64,000 nucleotides of DNA from Desarmillaria ectypa. Lineage: Eukaryota; Basidiomycota; Agaricomycetes; Agaricales; Physalacriaceae. A model generated the notes under the pieces. The model was given only the letters and a program-made list of their open reading frames with translations, was not told the DNA's origin and did no database searches. Of the stretch, positions 23,413-35,032 are shown in pieces (position 1 is the first letter of the stretch; each line of letters opens with the position of its first letter). Location of the stretch: positions 796,501 through 860,500 of the forward strand of contig JAUDYN010000011.1 in the NCBI GenBank assembly GCA_030407005.1. The letters run 5' to 3'. The position numbers and the translations under genes were made by a program.

Positions 23413-24937
23413 ATGCTGACTCTCGCTCCTGGTTCGGTGTGCGACGTCTGCGCTGAGGAGTACGGTCCCCATTGTCTTCCCCACTCGATTCCCTGTGGTG
23501 AGTCATATTTTTGAGGGGGATTCAAGTAAAATTTCTGATCCAGTTGTAGGTCATGTTCTGTGCGCGAGCTGCAGTACTACTATTGCAGAGAAGACACCTT
23601 CACGGCTCAAGCCTGTCTGTCCCTTCTGTCGCGAAGAATTCATGGCCAACGACATTCGTTTAATCCGGACGGATTTCAGCTCGGGTAGTTCGAGTGGGTG
23701 GACTATGCCCCGACGATTTCCTCCCCCAATGGAGGCCAGCAAGAGTGATTCTGCTACCGACTTGTGGGCGCGCAAGGCTGAAAGGTTTTTTCTTTCCGAC
23801 ATAGGTTGCTCGAGATCTCGTGAGGAGGCCCGAAGACTCGAGGACAAGGTCGCCAAGGTCGCGAACAAAAAGTGTTCCGTGGAAGAGGTCTCTACTCTCC
23901 ACAAGGAACTGGAGGAATGGTTGACGTCCGCCGTCAAGCCTGGAGATCAAGTATGTTATTTTGATTCTTTCTCTGTTGTTCATCAGTTGATTCTGCCACT
24001 CTAGACTTCCTCGCTGTACCTCAGTGCTGCCCTCCTACGCGCTATTCTAATGAATCATGTAGCGCATTCCGAAGCCAGTAAGACTGCAAAGCACACTGAA
24101 AACAGCCTCAAAGGCAAGCTTGACGACATGGAGATATCGATGGGTAAGCTAGAAGCTGAGCTACGCCGGTAAGCCCAATTCTAACCTCGACTCGTGTATT
24201 CCATTCTGACGACGTACATTCTTTGCCTTGTCATCCCATTATAGACAAGTGAGTCATCTTCTTTTCTGCTTCTGATCGTCAGTGCTGACGGGTGCTTCTA
24301 GCGCGAACAGTACTCCCAAAAATCGCATGAATGCGAGAAACTGCGGACGGAGCTCAGCCGCTTCAAAGGTGTTTCACCGCTTTCCTCGTCGTACACAGCA
24401 TCTCCGCCACGCTTTCAAAGTTCGGCCTCCCCGACACCACCGGCTACACCTACGCCGTCATCCACTACTACTTACAGTCCTTCCGGGAATTCCCCTCTTT
24501 CACGCTACAACTCGCTTCACATGAGGTCAACTTCTATGAGTGCCTCTTCACGACCTGTTACGCCGGCTCAACCTGTACGATCTCACACGCCTTCGCTACG
24601 ATCCCAGACGCCTTCCATACGATCCCAGACGCCTTCAGTACGATCCCATACTCCGGCACCCCCAGTGCCAGCCCTACCTCGCTCTGCGATACCCACCGCG
24701 GTCTCCCGGTCCCAGACTCCCGCACCACCCAAACCACCCAAACCCCGCCGCTTATCCCAGCCTTCACCCCCAAAAATGGTCCGCTCCCTCTCGGAAGAGA
24801 AGCAGGAGATACACCAGCGTTGGATCCCTCCAACGCAAGCGGACCTTGATGCGTATCCCGTTCACCCGCTCAAGTATTCTTCGACGAGATATACCAACTC
24901 GCGGTTGAGGGATCTCCGCTCACCCTCTCCAGGGTAA
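23413..24937 (+). CDS. RING-finger protein with coiled coil and repeat-rich tail
   Basis: Five exons (23413-23497, 23550-23950, 24005-24168, 24245-24248, 24302-24937) give 429 residues. Residues 9-60 form a RING: CDVCAEEYGPHC, then HSIPCGHVLCASC, then CPFCREEF. A helical, charged region follows (KAERFFLSD, EARRLEDKVAKVANKK, LHKELEEWL), then a likely coiled coil (GKLDDMEISMGKLEAELRR...CEKLRTELSRFK). The C-terminal 190 residues are S/P/T-rich with repeats of the RSQTPS type. Probably an E3 ubiquitin ligase; no substrate can be named. Exon 4 is a 4-nt microexon (ACAA, 24245-24248) with good acceptor and donor; without it the coiled coil and the tail are out of frame. The 3' flank to 25.4 kb is T-rich and non-coding. 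Confidence 0.85.
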
Positions 24938-26081
24938 TTAATTGACCAAACACATTTGCTTCTGGAAGCCCAGACATTGCATTGCATTTCATAGGACTCT
25001 GTTTACGCTAATACTTGCTGTTAGTTGTTTCTTCTTATCGTTGCTTTCTTCCAATTTTTAGTACATCTCTTTCTTGCTGTGTTCTTCCTTTTTGCTTGTA
25101 CCCGTCCTGGATCATACATACATATACCTCGTTGCTGGCCTTCGTTCGCTTCTGCACATAGTATTACCATCCGTTTTCACTAATAATTCGAATGACTAAC
25201 TTTTATCTTTCCGTACAGTCATTCGTTTTTTTCTCCCTTTACTCTTTTTTAACATAACTCTTATCGAGAGCAGCTGCTCTCTTTCATCTTCTTCCTTTTT
25301 TTTGGATGTCTTTTTTGTCGTTTCCTTTCACTTTTCCGCAGAAGAAAACGGTAGAGAACGGTCGGAGCGAAAACTTCGTGTAGCCATTATACATATCTCT
25401 TTTTTTGCGTATTTTTTATACGATACGTATCGACTTGAATGATCATTAATGTTTCTGTCCACTAGTGCTCCCACAGACTTGACTTGTGGCGCGGGAAGGA
25501 GATGGACATGTAATTTGAGAGGAAGCGATGAGGGGAATGCGCGAGAGAACAGCTGAACTAAGATCTAATAGATTTGGCGAAGAGGGGGATATTAAGGAGG
25601 TTGTGATATAGATACGGAGGGTCCGAGAGTATAATAGTCTCCATCCGAAGGCAAAACACAATATCCCATTCCTGCTTATCTCCAGACACGCGGGTTTGGC
25701 GAGCTAGATAACCTATATCTCTACATGAGGGTGTCGCCTGTAATACATGTACATGTAAGAAGATTGAAAATTTCCGTCGACGGGATTAATGAAATGGACC
25801 CTATACGGTGTAGAAGAGGCCCTGGATGTAGGTGTCAAGTCCTGGGATTCGAACGCCACAGTCGTGTTGACTCAGGATACATGCGTCAAAGGGTCATTAA
25901 TGTGGCAAGAAGAGGTAAGTTGGATGTACCCAAGTTCAAACGGCGCGCCGGTTACTATTGGTTGATGGTGACGTCAGGGTAGCAGGGGCGATTTGCGGAT
26001 CTCTCATGGATGGTTCGAATCACAAGTATGGTACAATTTCTTATATGCTAATAGTACAGATTGAGATATACGACCACAAGT
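24938..26081. other. Intergenic, 3' flanks of convergent genes
   Basis: Tail-to-tail spacer between the RING gene (plus) and the small HTH gene (minus). The first 500 bp are pyrimidine-rich. No supported gene. Confidence 0.55.
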
Positions 26082-26458
26082 TCATCCAGCGGTGGCATGT
26101 GCACCATCGTGTGGGGCCTACGAACCGTCATGTGGGGATGGAAACAGAGAAGGAGAAGAACAACGTACGCTGGAAGACGAAACACCAAGCACCTGTGCGA
26201 TGGCGCTGAATTCGGAAGAGGTCGCTTTGACTTTTCCAGTGCAGACTGCTAGGTGTCAGCGAGGGGTGAAGATATGGGTATAGCTACTGACTGTCGATAA
26301 CACGCTGTTCGGAGTCGCCGATCTGTGAGGCGATAGCGGCGTAGGAAATACCTGTGTTCGTGTGGTGAGTGGGTGGAAAGCGAGGTGATGAGGGAGGAGT
26401 ACGTACCCTTCTTCTCCTTTGCAGCAGCGAGCGCGGCACACTGGGGGTTAGGAGCCAT
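26082..26458 (-). CDS. 74-residue helix-turn-helix protein, cyanase N-domain-like
   Basis: Four exons (26407-26458, 26292-26351, 26169-26245, 26082-26117) on the minus strand are joined by 45-55-nt introns with GT/AG ends. The product starts MAPNPQCAALAAAKEKKG and continues ISYAAIASQIGDSEQRVIDI, then CTGKVKATSSEFSAIAQVLG, ending SAPHDGAHATAG. This spacing fits the helical bundle found at the N-terminus of cyanate hydratase (AAKEKKGLSFEEIA...GKAKPTPEE...LG), but the cyanase catalytic C-domain is absent. So it is a stand-alone small domain, perhaps a DNA- or protein-binding regulator. The function is not known to me. All exon phases are consistent, which supports the model despite its size. Confidence 0.75.
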
Positions 26459-28056
26459 GTTAAGTGGGGGATTGGGAACGATGATGGAGAGGATTAAATA
26501 GCCTGGAGTCGGGTGAATCTGATGGGTGAAGGTGTGATTGCTTATCGATGGCCTGGGGGCGTGACCAGGAAGAGTATTCGGATCTAGGCCGTGTGGGGGT
26601 TACCGGCACGGGAAGTGGATAAAGACGAGTACCACCAGCTGGACTGAATTCGTCGTAAGAATGGATCACGGGAAACGACTGGAATACAGATCCTAAATCT
26701 AGTTGACACGGGGTGGTTCCAGCGTCCATATGCCGGTAGTTGCATGACCGTTACATCGAGGATTTAGGAAGGTAGAACGATTCCCATTTGAATTTGCAGG
26801 GCGTTATCGATGGCCAATGACGGAAGAGGCATTAGGCTGATTTATGTTGGAGCTCAAGTTTCAGTCAATGACCACGAGCTGAATAAAGGAAAAGGACAAC
26901 CACGACTGATATAAGTACCTCACTTAGCTCTTTCAATACGTTCTAATGAACTAAATGGGCGACTTATTTTATGAACCTTTTCAAGTTCTAACTTCGAGTC
27001 CCAACTACGGGTTGTCGTAATAATGATCATCAGGAAGAAAGAGAGGGAGACGAATGCAAAGATAGAGGTGCATGCACGGAAAGTGTAGCGAACAGCTTTC
27101 GAAAACGTGTTTGTACCTTAGGGTGTTAGAAGCAAAAGCGATGGTATCTTGCAGCTAGTCCGTGAGGTAGAATACGCGAGTTTCCAACGTGTCTGTGCAG
27201 TTAACGACACCAGCAGTTGAGGTAAACCGAGGAGTTCGCAGGAAAGTCTTGCATAGTTCAGACTGAGCAAGATTTTGTTCGTCATGATCAAAATCCGAGT
27301 TATCATCATTCAGATTGGGTACACGAGCCAGCAGAGATAGGAAACTTCTGATGGATCACTATTACAGCGAGGACGTGTTGGGTACTCCAGGCTCAGAAGT
27401 GTGACATGCAGAAAGAAACTATGTGTGGCGTTGGGATAGCCCGAGAGCCGCGCTATGGACCACAGTGCGTTAAGGATGCTCGTTCAAAGTTGAAAGATTA
27501 ATCCGGTCTGTCCACGGAAAGAAAGAGGCCCTTTTACATTCGCCGATTGAAAGGTAATCCTTGCATCAGGGGTGACAAGTGTACGTAGTCCGAGACCCGG
27601 ATATCATCATCAGTGCCATGAGAAATGAAATGGTAATGACTGAGAAATATGGTCTAGACAAAGAGATGTCTTGCATAGACAGACATCGACAGAAGGCCTA
27701 TCCAGTTTCATGAGGTAGAAATGAGAGCTGAGGCCTTAGGGCGCGTTTCCAACCAGAGGGAGGGGGGCAGAGAGGATGAACCCAGGATTGAAGGAAGGAG
27801 CAAGGGGAATGGTCAGAACACAGCGTCCTTTCATTGGTAGCCTGTACGAGCCCTAGGAATGAACTGCGCGTTATAGCAGTAGCACGCCATTACTTCATCA
27901 GTGTGGGTGGATCGCACTCAGGAGCTCTTGAACGCGCCTCGATTGCCGTGTTTAACTGTTGTGCTTTGTTTGTCATTGCCATCAGGAGCGCAGAAAAGTT
28001 ATTGCTCCTCGTCACCTCAAGAGATCCTCAAGCCCTTCAACTCGTCCATATTAAAA
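26459..28056. other. Intergenic, no gene supported
   Basis: Upstream region shared by the HTH gene (minus) and RPS14 (plus). The short frames at 26460-26729 and 27118-27309 show nothing recognisable. Confidence 0.5.
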
Positions 28057-28756
28057 ATGGTATGTCCGTCCTTCCTCTGATGCGACTGGACTGCGTATGC
28101 CTGCATATCTCTTGAAATTTGCGGCATTTTACAGCCCAGGACACGATGGATGGTCCCAAATGAGTTTGGATGACGCTGATGACCTTTGATATTTCTAGCC
28201 TCCCAAGAAAGTCAAGGCACCCAAGGAAGAAGCCACCGTCTCGCTTGGACCTCAGGTCGCTGAGGGCGAGCTCGTTTTCGGTGTTGCACACATCTTCGCC
28301 TCTTTCAATGATACTTTTGTCCATGTTACGGATTTGTCGGGGAAGGAAACTATCTCGCGTGTTACTGGTGCGTCTTTTGGTGTTGTGTCATTGTGCCTGT
28401 GATTCAAGGTGATGTAGGTGGCATGAAGGTCAAGGCTGACCGTGACGAGTCTTCTCCCTACGCCGCCATGTTGGCGGCCCAGGACGTTGCTGCACGGTGC
28501 CGTGAGGTCGGGTTCACTGCTCTTCACATCAAGCTCCGTGCGACTGGTGGAACTGGCACCAAGACTCCCGGTCCTGGTGCTCAGAGCGCTCTCCGTGCTT
28601 TGGCCCGTGCCGGAATGAAGATTGGACGTATTGAGGATGTCACTCCCGTCCCCACTGACTCTACCAGGCGCAAGGTCTGTAACAATGTCTTTATCTTTCT
28701 TGGTGTGTTGCTGACTAGGGACTGGCTAGGGTGGTCGCCGTGGTCGTCGTCTCTGA
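28057..28756 (+). CDS. RPS14: 40S ribosomal protein S14 (uS11)
   Basis: Four exons (28057-28059, 28199-28367, 28418-28674, 28730-28756) give 151 residues, the usual family length. Exon 1 is only the ATG. The rest reads [11 protein letters not shown], then [88 protein letters not shown] and the basic end RRGRRL. uS11 sits on the platform of the small subunit and is needed for 3'-end processing of 18S rRNA. The first intron, right after the start codon, is 139 nt, the longest in this gene; such early introns are common in ribosomal protein genes. Confidence 0.97.
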
Positions 28757-29153
28757 TTGCCTCAGGGCTTGTGTTGGGGTACTACGCCTGTCAAAATGAG
28801 CTAGTTGTTATGATTGTATGTAGATGCTCAATTCATATGTCGCTGTTCGACGCGCATCAGGTTTTCTTTGACCTGCCCCGCGGTCGTCACCTCACATATT
28901 GTGATGTTTATCGAAAATATTAAGACAGGGAGTAACTGAAAGAAAGAGCCATTATTTTCAAGTCCTTTAAGCGTACCTGTGGCTGTACTTCCGGGATTTC
29001 CTTTCTTCCTTTCTCACCACTTCTGGGGGTTCAGCTCTGCGATTGTCCAGAGTAATACGCATGTCAAGTTTCGCTGTTGGGGCGGCGGCGGCGGTCGCGA
29101 TGACGGCGGAGATGTTTTCACATGACTGGGTCTCAGTTTGAACATCGACAACC
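28757..29153. other. Spacer between RPS14 and the acyltransferase gene
   Basis: About 400 bp of 3' flank and promoter. The minus-strand frames here are out-of-frame shadows of the acyltransferase gene. Confidence 0.6.
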
Positions 29154-31237
29154 ATGACCTTGAAGCTCGTGTATCGCATCCTTCGAAAATTATCAGACTG
29201 GACAATTGATGGATTCTACTCTGAAGTATACGTTGAAGGTGCAGAGAATGTACCCAAGGACGGACCACTCATCATGTACGTAAACCTCCATATATGCGCC
29301 CTTTTTTGCTAAGAAGGGTTTCACAGAGCCGCGACGCATCACAACGAAATCATCGACGTTGCCGCCCTTGGTGCGTCACGGAAGCCTTCGCTTTATTTCC
29401 CTTGCTGACCATGTCACTCCAGCTGCAACGATACCATACCGACGGCACGTCTGTTTCTGGGCGAAATCCACGCTCTTCTCCAACCCCGTCTTTGGATCTA
29501 TCCTCGCCTCGTCAGGCGCCATTCCCGTTACGCGGAACCCAAACCGCGACGATGGGACCTCCAAGGCGGTGTTATTCCAGTCGACTACGACAGCGATAGC
29601 CAAGGGCGAGGTGGCTGGTGTGTTTTCGGAGGGAGCGAGTTATTCGGAACCAACCATAGTGCAGATCATGAGTGGAACAGCGTGGGCAGCGGTGGAGTAT
29701 ACGAGGTGGTGCAGAGAACACGCGAAGGATGGGTCCGAGCTGGTCATCGTTCCCGTCGGCCTGGTGTACACGGAGAAGGATATATTCAAGAGTAGGGTGA
29801 GTCGCGAATTACTTTGTGTTGACTGACTGACTCATTTGGAGCCTTAGATGCGAATACAGTGCGTTACGTCCCGGCATTCTGACGCGTGTGTTGATACGCG
29901 TACACAGTTATGGACCTCCCATCTCTATGGAAGATTACACCCAGGAACTGTTCGGTATACCGCCTGGCGCGGATCCTGATGATGTCGGCTATACAGTCGT
30001 ACAACAAATATCTAGTCGAATAGAGAAAGAGCTTTTCGATATAACTATTAATGCAAATGACTGGTGAGTATCTCGATTCGTTCTACCACCCGCATCCTTA
30101 CGAGCAATGCTAGGGAGACGCTATTCGCAGCACAAACAGCTCGTGCAGTACTTTGGGGAGATGACAAAAATGTCGATTTAAAGAACTGGAGAGTAGTTTC
30201 ACAGACGTAAGCCCTCCTAAGTCTGAGCGAGTATTTCTGCTCAGCATTATATAGGCTAGTTGACCTTCTGTCATACCATCCTATCGCAGAACCACCCCCA
30301 GAACCTGTACGACTCGTCAAAACATCTCTTGTCAAGTATTTCTCCCTCCTGCATTACAGTGGTCTCTCCCACGCTACCCTTGAAAGTGTCATTCCTTCTA
30401 CTTCACATATTCCGTCGCTACTGCCGTCTCTGAAAACTGTACTTCTCTTTCCGGTGGCGATACCAGCGATGCTGCTTCACGTCTCAGCGTGCATTACGGC
30501 TGAACTTACCCTTAAACTATTCGCCGAAGCGGATGAGTGGGAGGGGTTTGCGCAGTATCGTTCCGTAGGCGGTGGCATTGGAGTAGGTATTGGTGTCGCT
30601 GCGATGTATCGGTGGGCGAGTCATTTCTTGAGGGATAGAGAATTTGGTGTTCCTGCTTTTGAATGGATGCGGCGCGTTGTCGTACATAGAAGGAGGGTCG
30701 GGAAGGTTGTATCTTTCCTTGCCTTTGGGTGGACAATGGTCAAGTGGTATGGGCTATTTTCCGGAGGTAATAATTATTTTCGTGGTACCGTCACCTTATA
30801 TTAATATTCTCTTCGTAGGTATCCATCGAAGGTATGACATCTCCGTTTCTTCTACATATCGTTGACACAGAGTTGAAACCAGAGCAAAGACACTCCTCGC
30901 GACAGTGCGGATTGTCCTGGGAATTCTTCTTCCTCCCTCCTCGTCTCTGAAGGCGGATATATACAAGAAACTCCCACCGCCTCCGCCATCTAACGCATTC
31001 ATCCGCCGGAGGAGAGGCGCGGGAGGTATATCTGCTGAGTTCTGGGACAAGAAGGAGAAGGAGGCGGAACAGAGCCCTCTTCCTCCCGTTGCCCCCAGGA
31101 AGTTGATCAGACAATTGTTGGAGCAGAGGAAGGAGACGATGGGGCAGTTGAACAGGACGCTCGTCGCGTTGGAGGGTATGGAAAAGTATGGTGGGAAGGT
31201 TGGCCGGCTAAGAGAAATGGGCGCGAAGATTAATTAA
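29154..31237 (+). CDS. Glycerol-3-phosphate/dihydroxyacetone-phosphate acyltransferase (Gpt2/Sct1-like)
   Basis: Nine exons (29154-29275, 29327-29370, 29423-29796, 29848-29858, 29908-30063, 30114-30206, 30255-30766, 30819-30831, 30871-31237) give 563 residues. The acyltransferase motifs are in order: the HX4D box THHNEIID, then CFWAKSTLF...GAIPVTRN, then GVFSEGASYSEP. Two to three hydrophobic segments follow (LFPVAIPAMLLHVSACI, GIGVGIGVAAMYRW, VVSFLAFGWTMVKW), as in the ER-bound fungal enzymes. The tail is proline-rich and basic (KKLPPPPPSNAF). The reaction is the first acylation in glycerolipid synthesis. It is shorter than the yeast enzymes (about 750 residues), mostly in the tail. Exons 4 (11 nt) and 8 (13 nt) are microexons; both junction sets restore frame. 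Confidence 0.92.
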
Positions 31238-32036
31238 GCAGTTCGGTTCGTCCGTCCCCATTGTAATGTTAAACCGTTAAACCAAACCGAAACTTGATAT
31301 CAAGCTGATGTGAACCATCTTTGAAGGTTCCTGAAGCAGGTTGTGTTGCGGAGATCGTGGAAGTCGAACAATGGCGCACGCGGTAAATTGTGACCAGGGC
31401 TTCCTCGGTCAGAGGACTCCCTTGATTCTCGGACGGCTCTACTTTTAGGTTTGCTAGCATGTTACTATCAAGCTAGGTGTGGGTATAACCCGGCACGAGA
31501 GTGGTGTGTATGAGGAGAGCATCCGTGTCTTTCGGGAAAGATTTTTGATATCTTGTTGTACGTGTATCACCTGCTTTTAATTACCGAAATCTTATCACTA
31601 AGGATAGCTAACCTTTCGTTTTGCCGAGTTACAGTGGTAATTCAAAGGTGTTTTACGTTTATCGCTAGCCGGTATACGAGCGTACGGAACTCGTGCATGT
31701 ACTTCGGTAGGGTATTAATATACCCAACTGCTCGTCATCAGTGCCAGGTTGTCATGATGTGCCTCATCAGGTAAATACACTCGAGATCAGATGCATCAAA
31801 TCCCCTAACACCACTGTCACTGATATCGTCACAATATATATAGAAGTGCTTGGTATATTCTGGTGTAGTGGGCAATCTAACAGAGGGTGATACAGATAAT
31901 CCGAATTTTGGCGGTGTCGTCGCAAGTAATGAACAACATTGCTTTTAGCAATATCAGCATCTCCGAGCTCGAAAAATACACTGGAGACCCTTAATGCATT
32001 GCATCCTAATCCATCTCGATCTACCCGGCAGAATAT
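31238..32036. other. Intergenic, no gene supported
   Basis: A 63-codon minus-strand frame (31269-31460) is unassigned. The motif GTGTGGGTATAACCCGGC near 31475 repeats that at 17387. From 32037 the sequence belongs to a diverged copy of the small-protein unit. Confidence 0.45.
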
Positions 32037-32287
32037 TTACTCGCTGAAAACCAAACAGTCAGCACTAGGACGCCCAAGGAAGCAAGAATTCGCTTACAGG
32101 AAGGAGAGTGTAATGTCGCCGTTGACCTTGGCTTGAATGGCGATCTCTACCTCAAGATTGAGGTCCAGACGGAGCTTCAAAGCTTCCTTGGGTGCGACCA
32201 CGCCCTTGTTAGAGCGTCCAACGAGCTTCCGCCAGCGACGGAGGTTTCGGCAGAGGCGAATTTGGTAGCGGTTTCTGGTGCCGGCAT
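32037..32287 (-). pseudogene. 66-residue small protein, broken copy 4
   Basis: The minus strand carries the start (MPAPETATKFASAET), the GTAAGC...CAG intron, the last exon (CGAGTAA, 32037-32043) and the TATA box at 32321-32327. The coding part has lost one serine codon and one further base in the region coding for GGQLVG. This shifts the frame, so it ends at a TGA where intact copies read CTTTGAAGC as leucine and lysine. The rest still matches the family closely, so the break is fairly recent. Confidence 0.85.
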
Positions 32288-33574
32288 GGTATGTTATTAA
32301 AGTTGAAGAGAAGCTGGTCCTTTTATATGAGATTCGATGTCATTACTAGGGTACGTTCAACGTCATTTTCGATGTGAGGCGCTACCTGTAACATGGATGT
32401 ATCGTCGCGACTTGGACTTCTATCAGGCCGAAGCTCGCGCAGGAAAAGAATAAATGAAAGCGCTAAGCACCTAACAAATTCTAGGCTGGCGCTACTTCAT
32501 AGCCAAGTGCTTAGGCTGCCGTATGGCGTCTGTCGGCTGAAAATCATATGGGGCGTGACGTGCAATTTGGTAAAGTATTTCACAACTCTCTTCTCGGCAC
32601 GTTTACATTGCTTGTACAAAGCTAAATGGATTTCTGTAGGTCCAGATTTTTTCCCACCGTGGGCACGACTCAGCTGTTACAATTGGCAATTCACGACGTG
32701 GTCGCTGAGAAACACCTGCATTTCCGCATCACAGTTAAATCCTTGCTGAACGCCAGACTTTACAACATCTATCAGCGAGGCTTTACTTCTCTAAGTGGCA
32801 CATATCGACATCCATGCACCCCAGATTCCAGAACCAGGAAAATACGGTGTCTTCCTAACGATCTCGTAAGTGGCCAGCTCTGCCTTCGTCATGATTGAAG
32901 CTCACCTTAGTAGCTCGCCACAATTCCTTGCTCAAATGTCGTCAATGCCGCCATATTCTCCGCGCTTCGCCCTCGCTCGATGATGGCAAGACATGAAAAG
33001 ATGAAAGAGGTGAAGCCGATGAGCCAAAAAGACGACATACTTGGCCAATAAAACTTTAGTGAGAATTCGTAGTTCTCCTATTGAATGTCTACAAGTAGCA
33101 GATATTCGCCTATACCTACAATAAAGTTTACAAGGTCGCTCAAAACTTCCACTGCACGAGGACACGACGATCCTGGTGACCAACAAGTATGAGCCTGCAC
33201 AGCAGATTCTCGGACAGCCCTTGCAGTAGTATTTTTCCTTGCAAGTTTGAGCGGTGCCATTCCAGGTGACTCAGGTTCACGATCTGGCTGCGTCAGATAC
33301 GGCAGACTGCGCTTCCATCTGGATGTACGTATATTCAAATTTCACTGTATGAACCCCGAAAATCCTGATATTTCATATGTACTAGGTATTGAACACCGGC
33401 AAATACTAATCAACATCGATAAGGGGGACGGAACGAAGGTACAAGATCGGATGCGTTTTTCCTAACGTCACAACAGATCTCAGTAATATTGAAAATAAAT
33501 AGGACTCAGAACGGCGGATCTCACCTTGACTCGACAACTACGTTCCAAACACCATTTTTTGGATGCGAGCACAT
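32288..33574. other. Intergenic between small-protein copies, no gene supported
   Basis: The flank up to about 32350 resembles other copies. Frames at 32393-32749 and 32626-32898 (plus) and 33078-33338 (minus) show no family resemblance. Confidence 0.45.
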
Positions 33575-33829
33575 TTACTCACTGAAGATCGAATAGTTAG
33601 CAATTAGACGTTCAGAGAAATAAAAATTCGCTTACAGGAGGGAGAGGGTGATGTCGCCGTTAACCTTAGCCTGGATGGCGATCTCCACCTCAAGGTTGAG
33701 GTCCAGACGGAGCTTCAAAGCTTCCTTGGGTGCAACTGCGCCCTTGTTGGAGCGTCCGACGAGTTGTCCGCCGGCGACGGAGGATGTGTTGGCAGAAGAA
33801 TATTTGGTAGCGGTTTCTGGGGCAGACAT
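33575..33829 (-). CDS. 66-residue conserved small protein, copy 2
   Basis: Exons 33636-33829 and 33575-33581 are joined by a 54-nt GTAAGC...TTCAG intron, giving the same length and C-terminus as copy 1 (last codons CTT GAG TAA). It differs from copy 1 only near the start (TKYSSANTSS against TKFASAETSS). The TATA box is at 33861-33867. It lies about 1.2 kb downstream of the HET-like gene, on the same strand. Confidence 0.8.
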
Positions 33830-35032
33830 GTTGGTGCTATGAATGCTGGTAGGATAGGCCTTTTATATGCTTCAAGAGAGGGTACGAGTAACGTTATGTT
33901 CGTTGTCCGTTTGCCGGATGCATGATCATAACAACTGTATAGATCCTCTACCGGTCTCGAAGGCGAAGAAGCTTTCTACACGTACCAGTCCTATTTCATA
34001 ATTAACATGCACGAATTCATGTCTGGCCTCTTCCTGCGGGAGAATGCGACTCGAAGCCTACTTGATGGGATGGACGGACTCAGATGCAGAAGTAGCGTCG
34101 TAAATTATAGTGGATGATTGTGGGTCCAGGTTGACCGTGGGAATGACTTCCAACACCCTTCCAAAGTAGCAACATCTTTCATTACTTCCCACTCACAGCA
34201 TTTTCCTCGTCTTGCCACGGTGGCTTAGAGTCACTTTATTTGTCTTAACAATCCTCATAGAACATCAGCAACCACCTTGACTACCAGAAAAGTATTCCGG
34301 AAGATGTCAAGTAACCCTGAGTCTGGAGCAGAATTTTTTTTTCTTTTCGCAGAAGCAGGACATGACGAGAGTGAAGTTCTTTGTACTTGGCTAGGCTAGA
34401 AGCTTCAGATCTGTCAGAGGACAATTTTCCTTTCGTGAGCAGCCTTGCCTGGACGTCCATCTGTAAAACTTCAATGTTTTCTTCAGTTACGACATTCCTT
34501 TACTCAGGTAAAAGCGAAGAACCCGAATTTCTCGACGCTATGCGCTTCTGCCTTCTTACAATGACGACATCGGGAATGGAATTACGGACAGGCTCGTATC
34601 ACATGATATTGTGAACACAGATGGCGGATTGCGTGGACGATGAAGACGAACACAGATAATGTACGTTCAATGTTCCTGTTCTATCTAGCCGCGGTAGTGA
34701 CTTCTGTAGCTACAGTAGTAGTGATAAGGTATGACTTCCATGGGCAGATACCGCCTACTTCACGACCTCATTCTTGTCCGACTCCGGTGTTGGTGAACAA
34801 AACCACTGAATCACTAGACAGCCAAGTGCTGAAGCACGACCCAAGGCCTCATGCCTCAGTTGTGAAGTCAGGTCGGCAATTAGAGCTCATGAAATATGAC
34901 GTAGATATCTTCATCTTCCAGCCGTATGTAATTCAGGTATCATAGTAAACTGTATGCAGCCATTATTCACAGGGAACACATCCTTATACGAAGCAACTGC
35001 ATGTGTGAGATAACGAACCAACCCAGAAAATT
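33830..35032. other. Duplicated intergenic flank
   Basis: Non-coding middle of unit B, matched by 1225-2400 in inverted orientation. The frames at 34381-34945 are not preserved in the copy and are not supported as genes. Confidence 0.6.

Noticed and set aside
24331..24908. Frames of 172 and 122 codons within the RING gene
   Set aside because: They are out-of-frame readings of the proline/serine-rich last exon.
25840..25870. B-box-like GTTCGAATCC on the minus strand
   Set aside because: No A box, acceptor stem or T-stem pairing around it, so it is neither a tRNA nor a SINE copy.
30791..31114. 107-codon minus-strand frame near the acyltransferase 3' end
   Set aside because: It lies antisense to the proline-rich tail encoded by the last exon of the acyltransferase.
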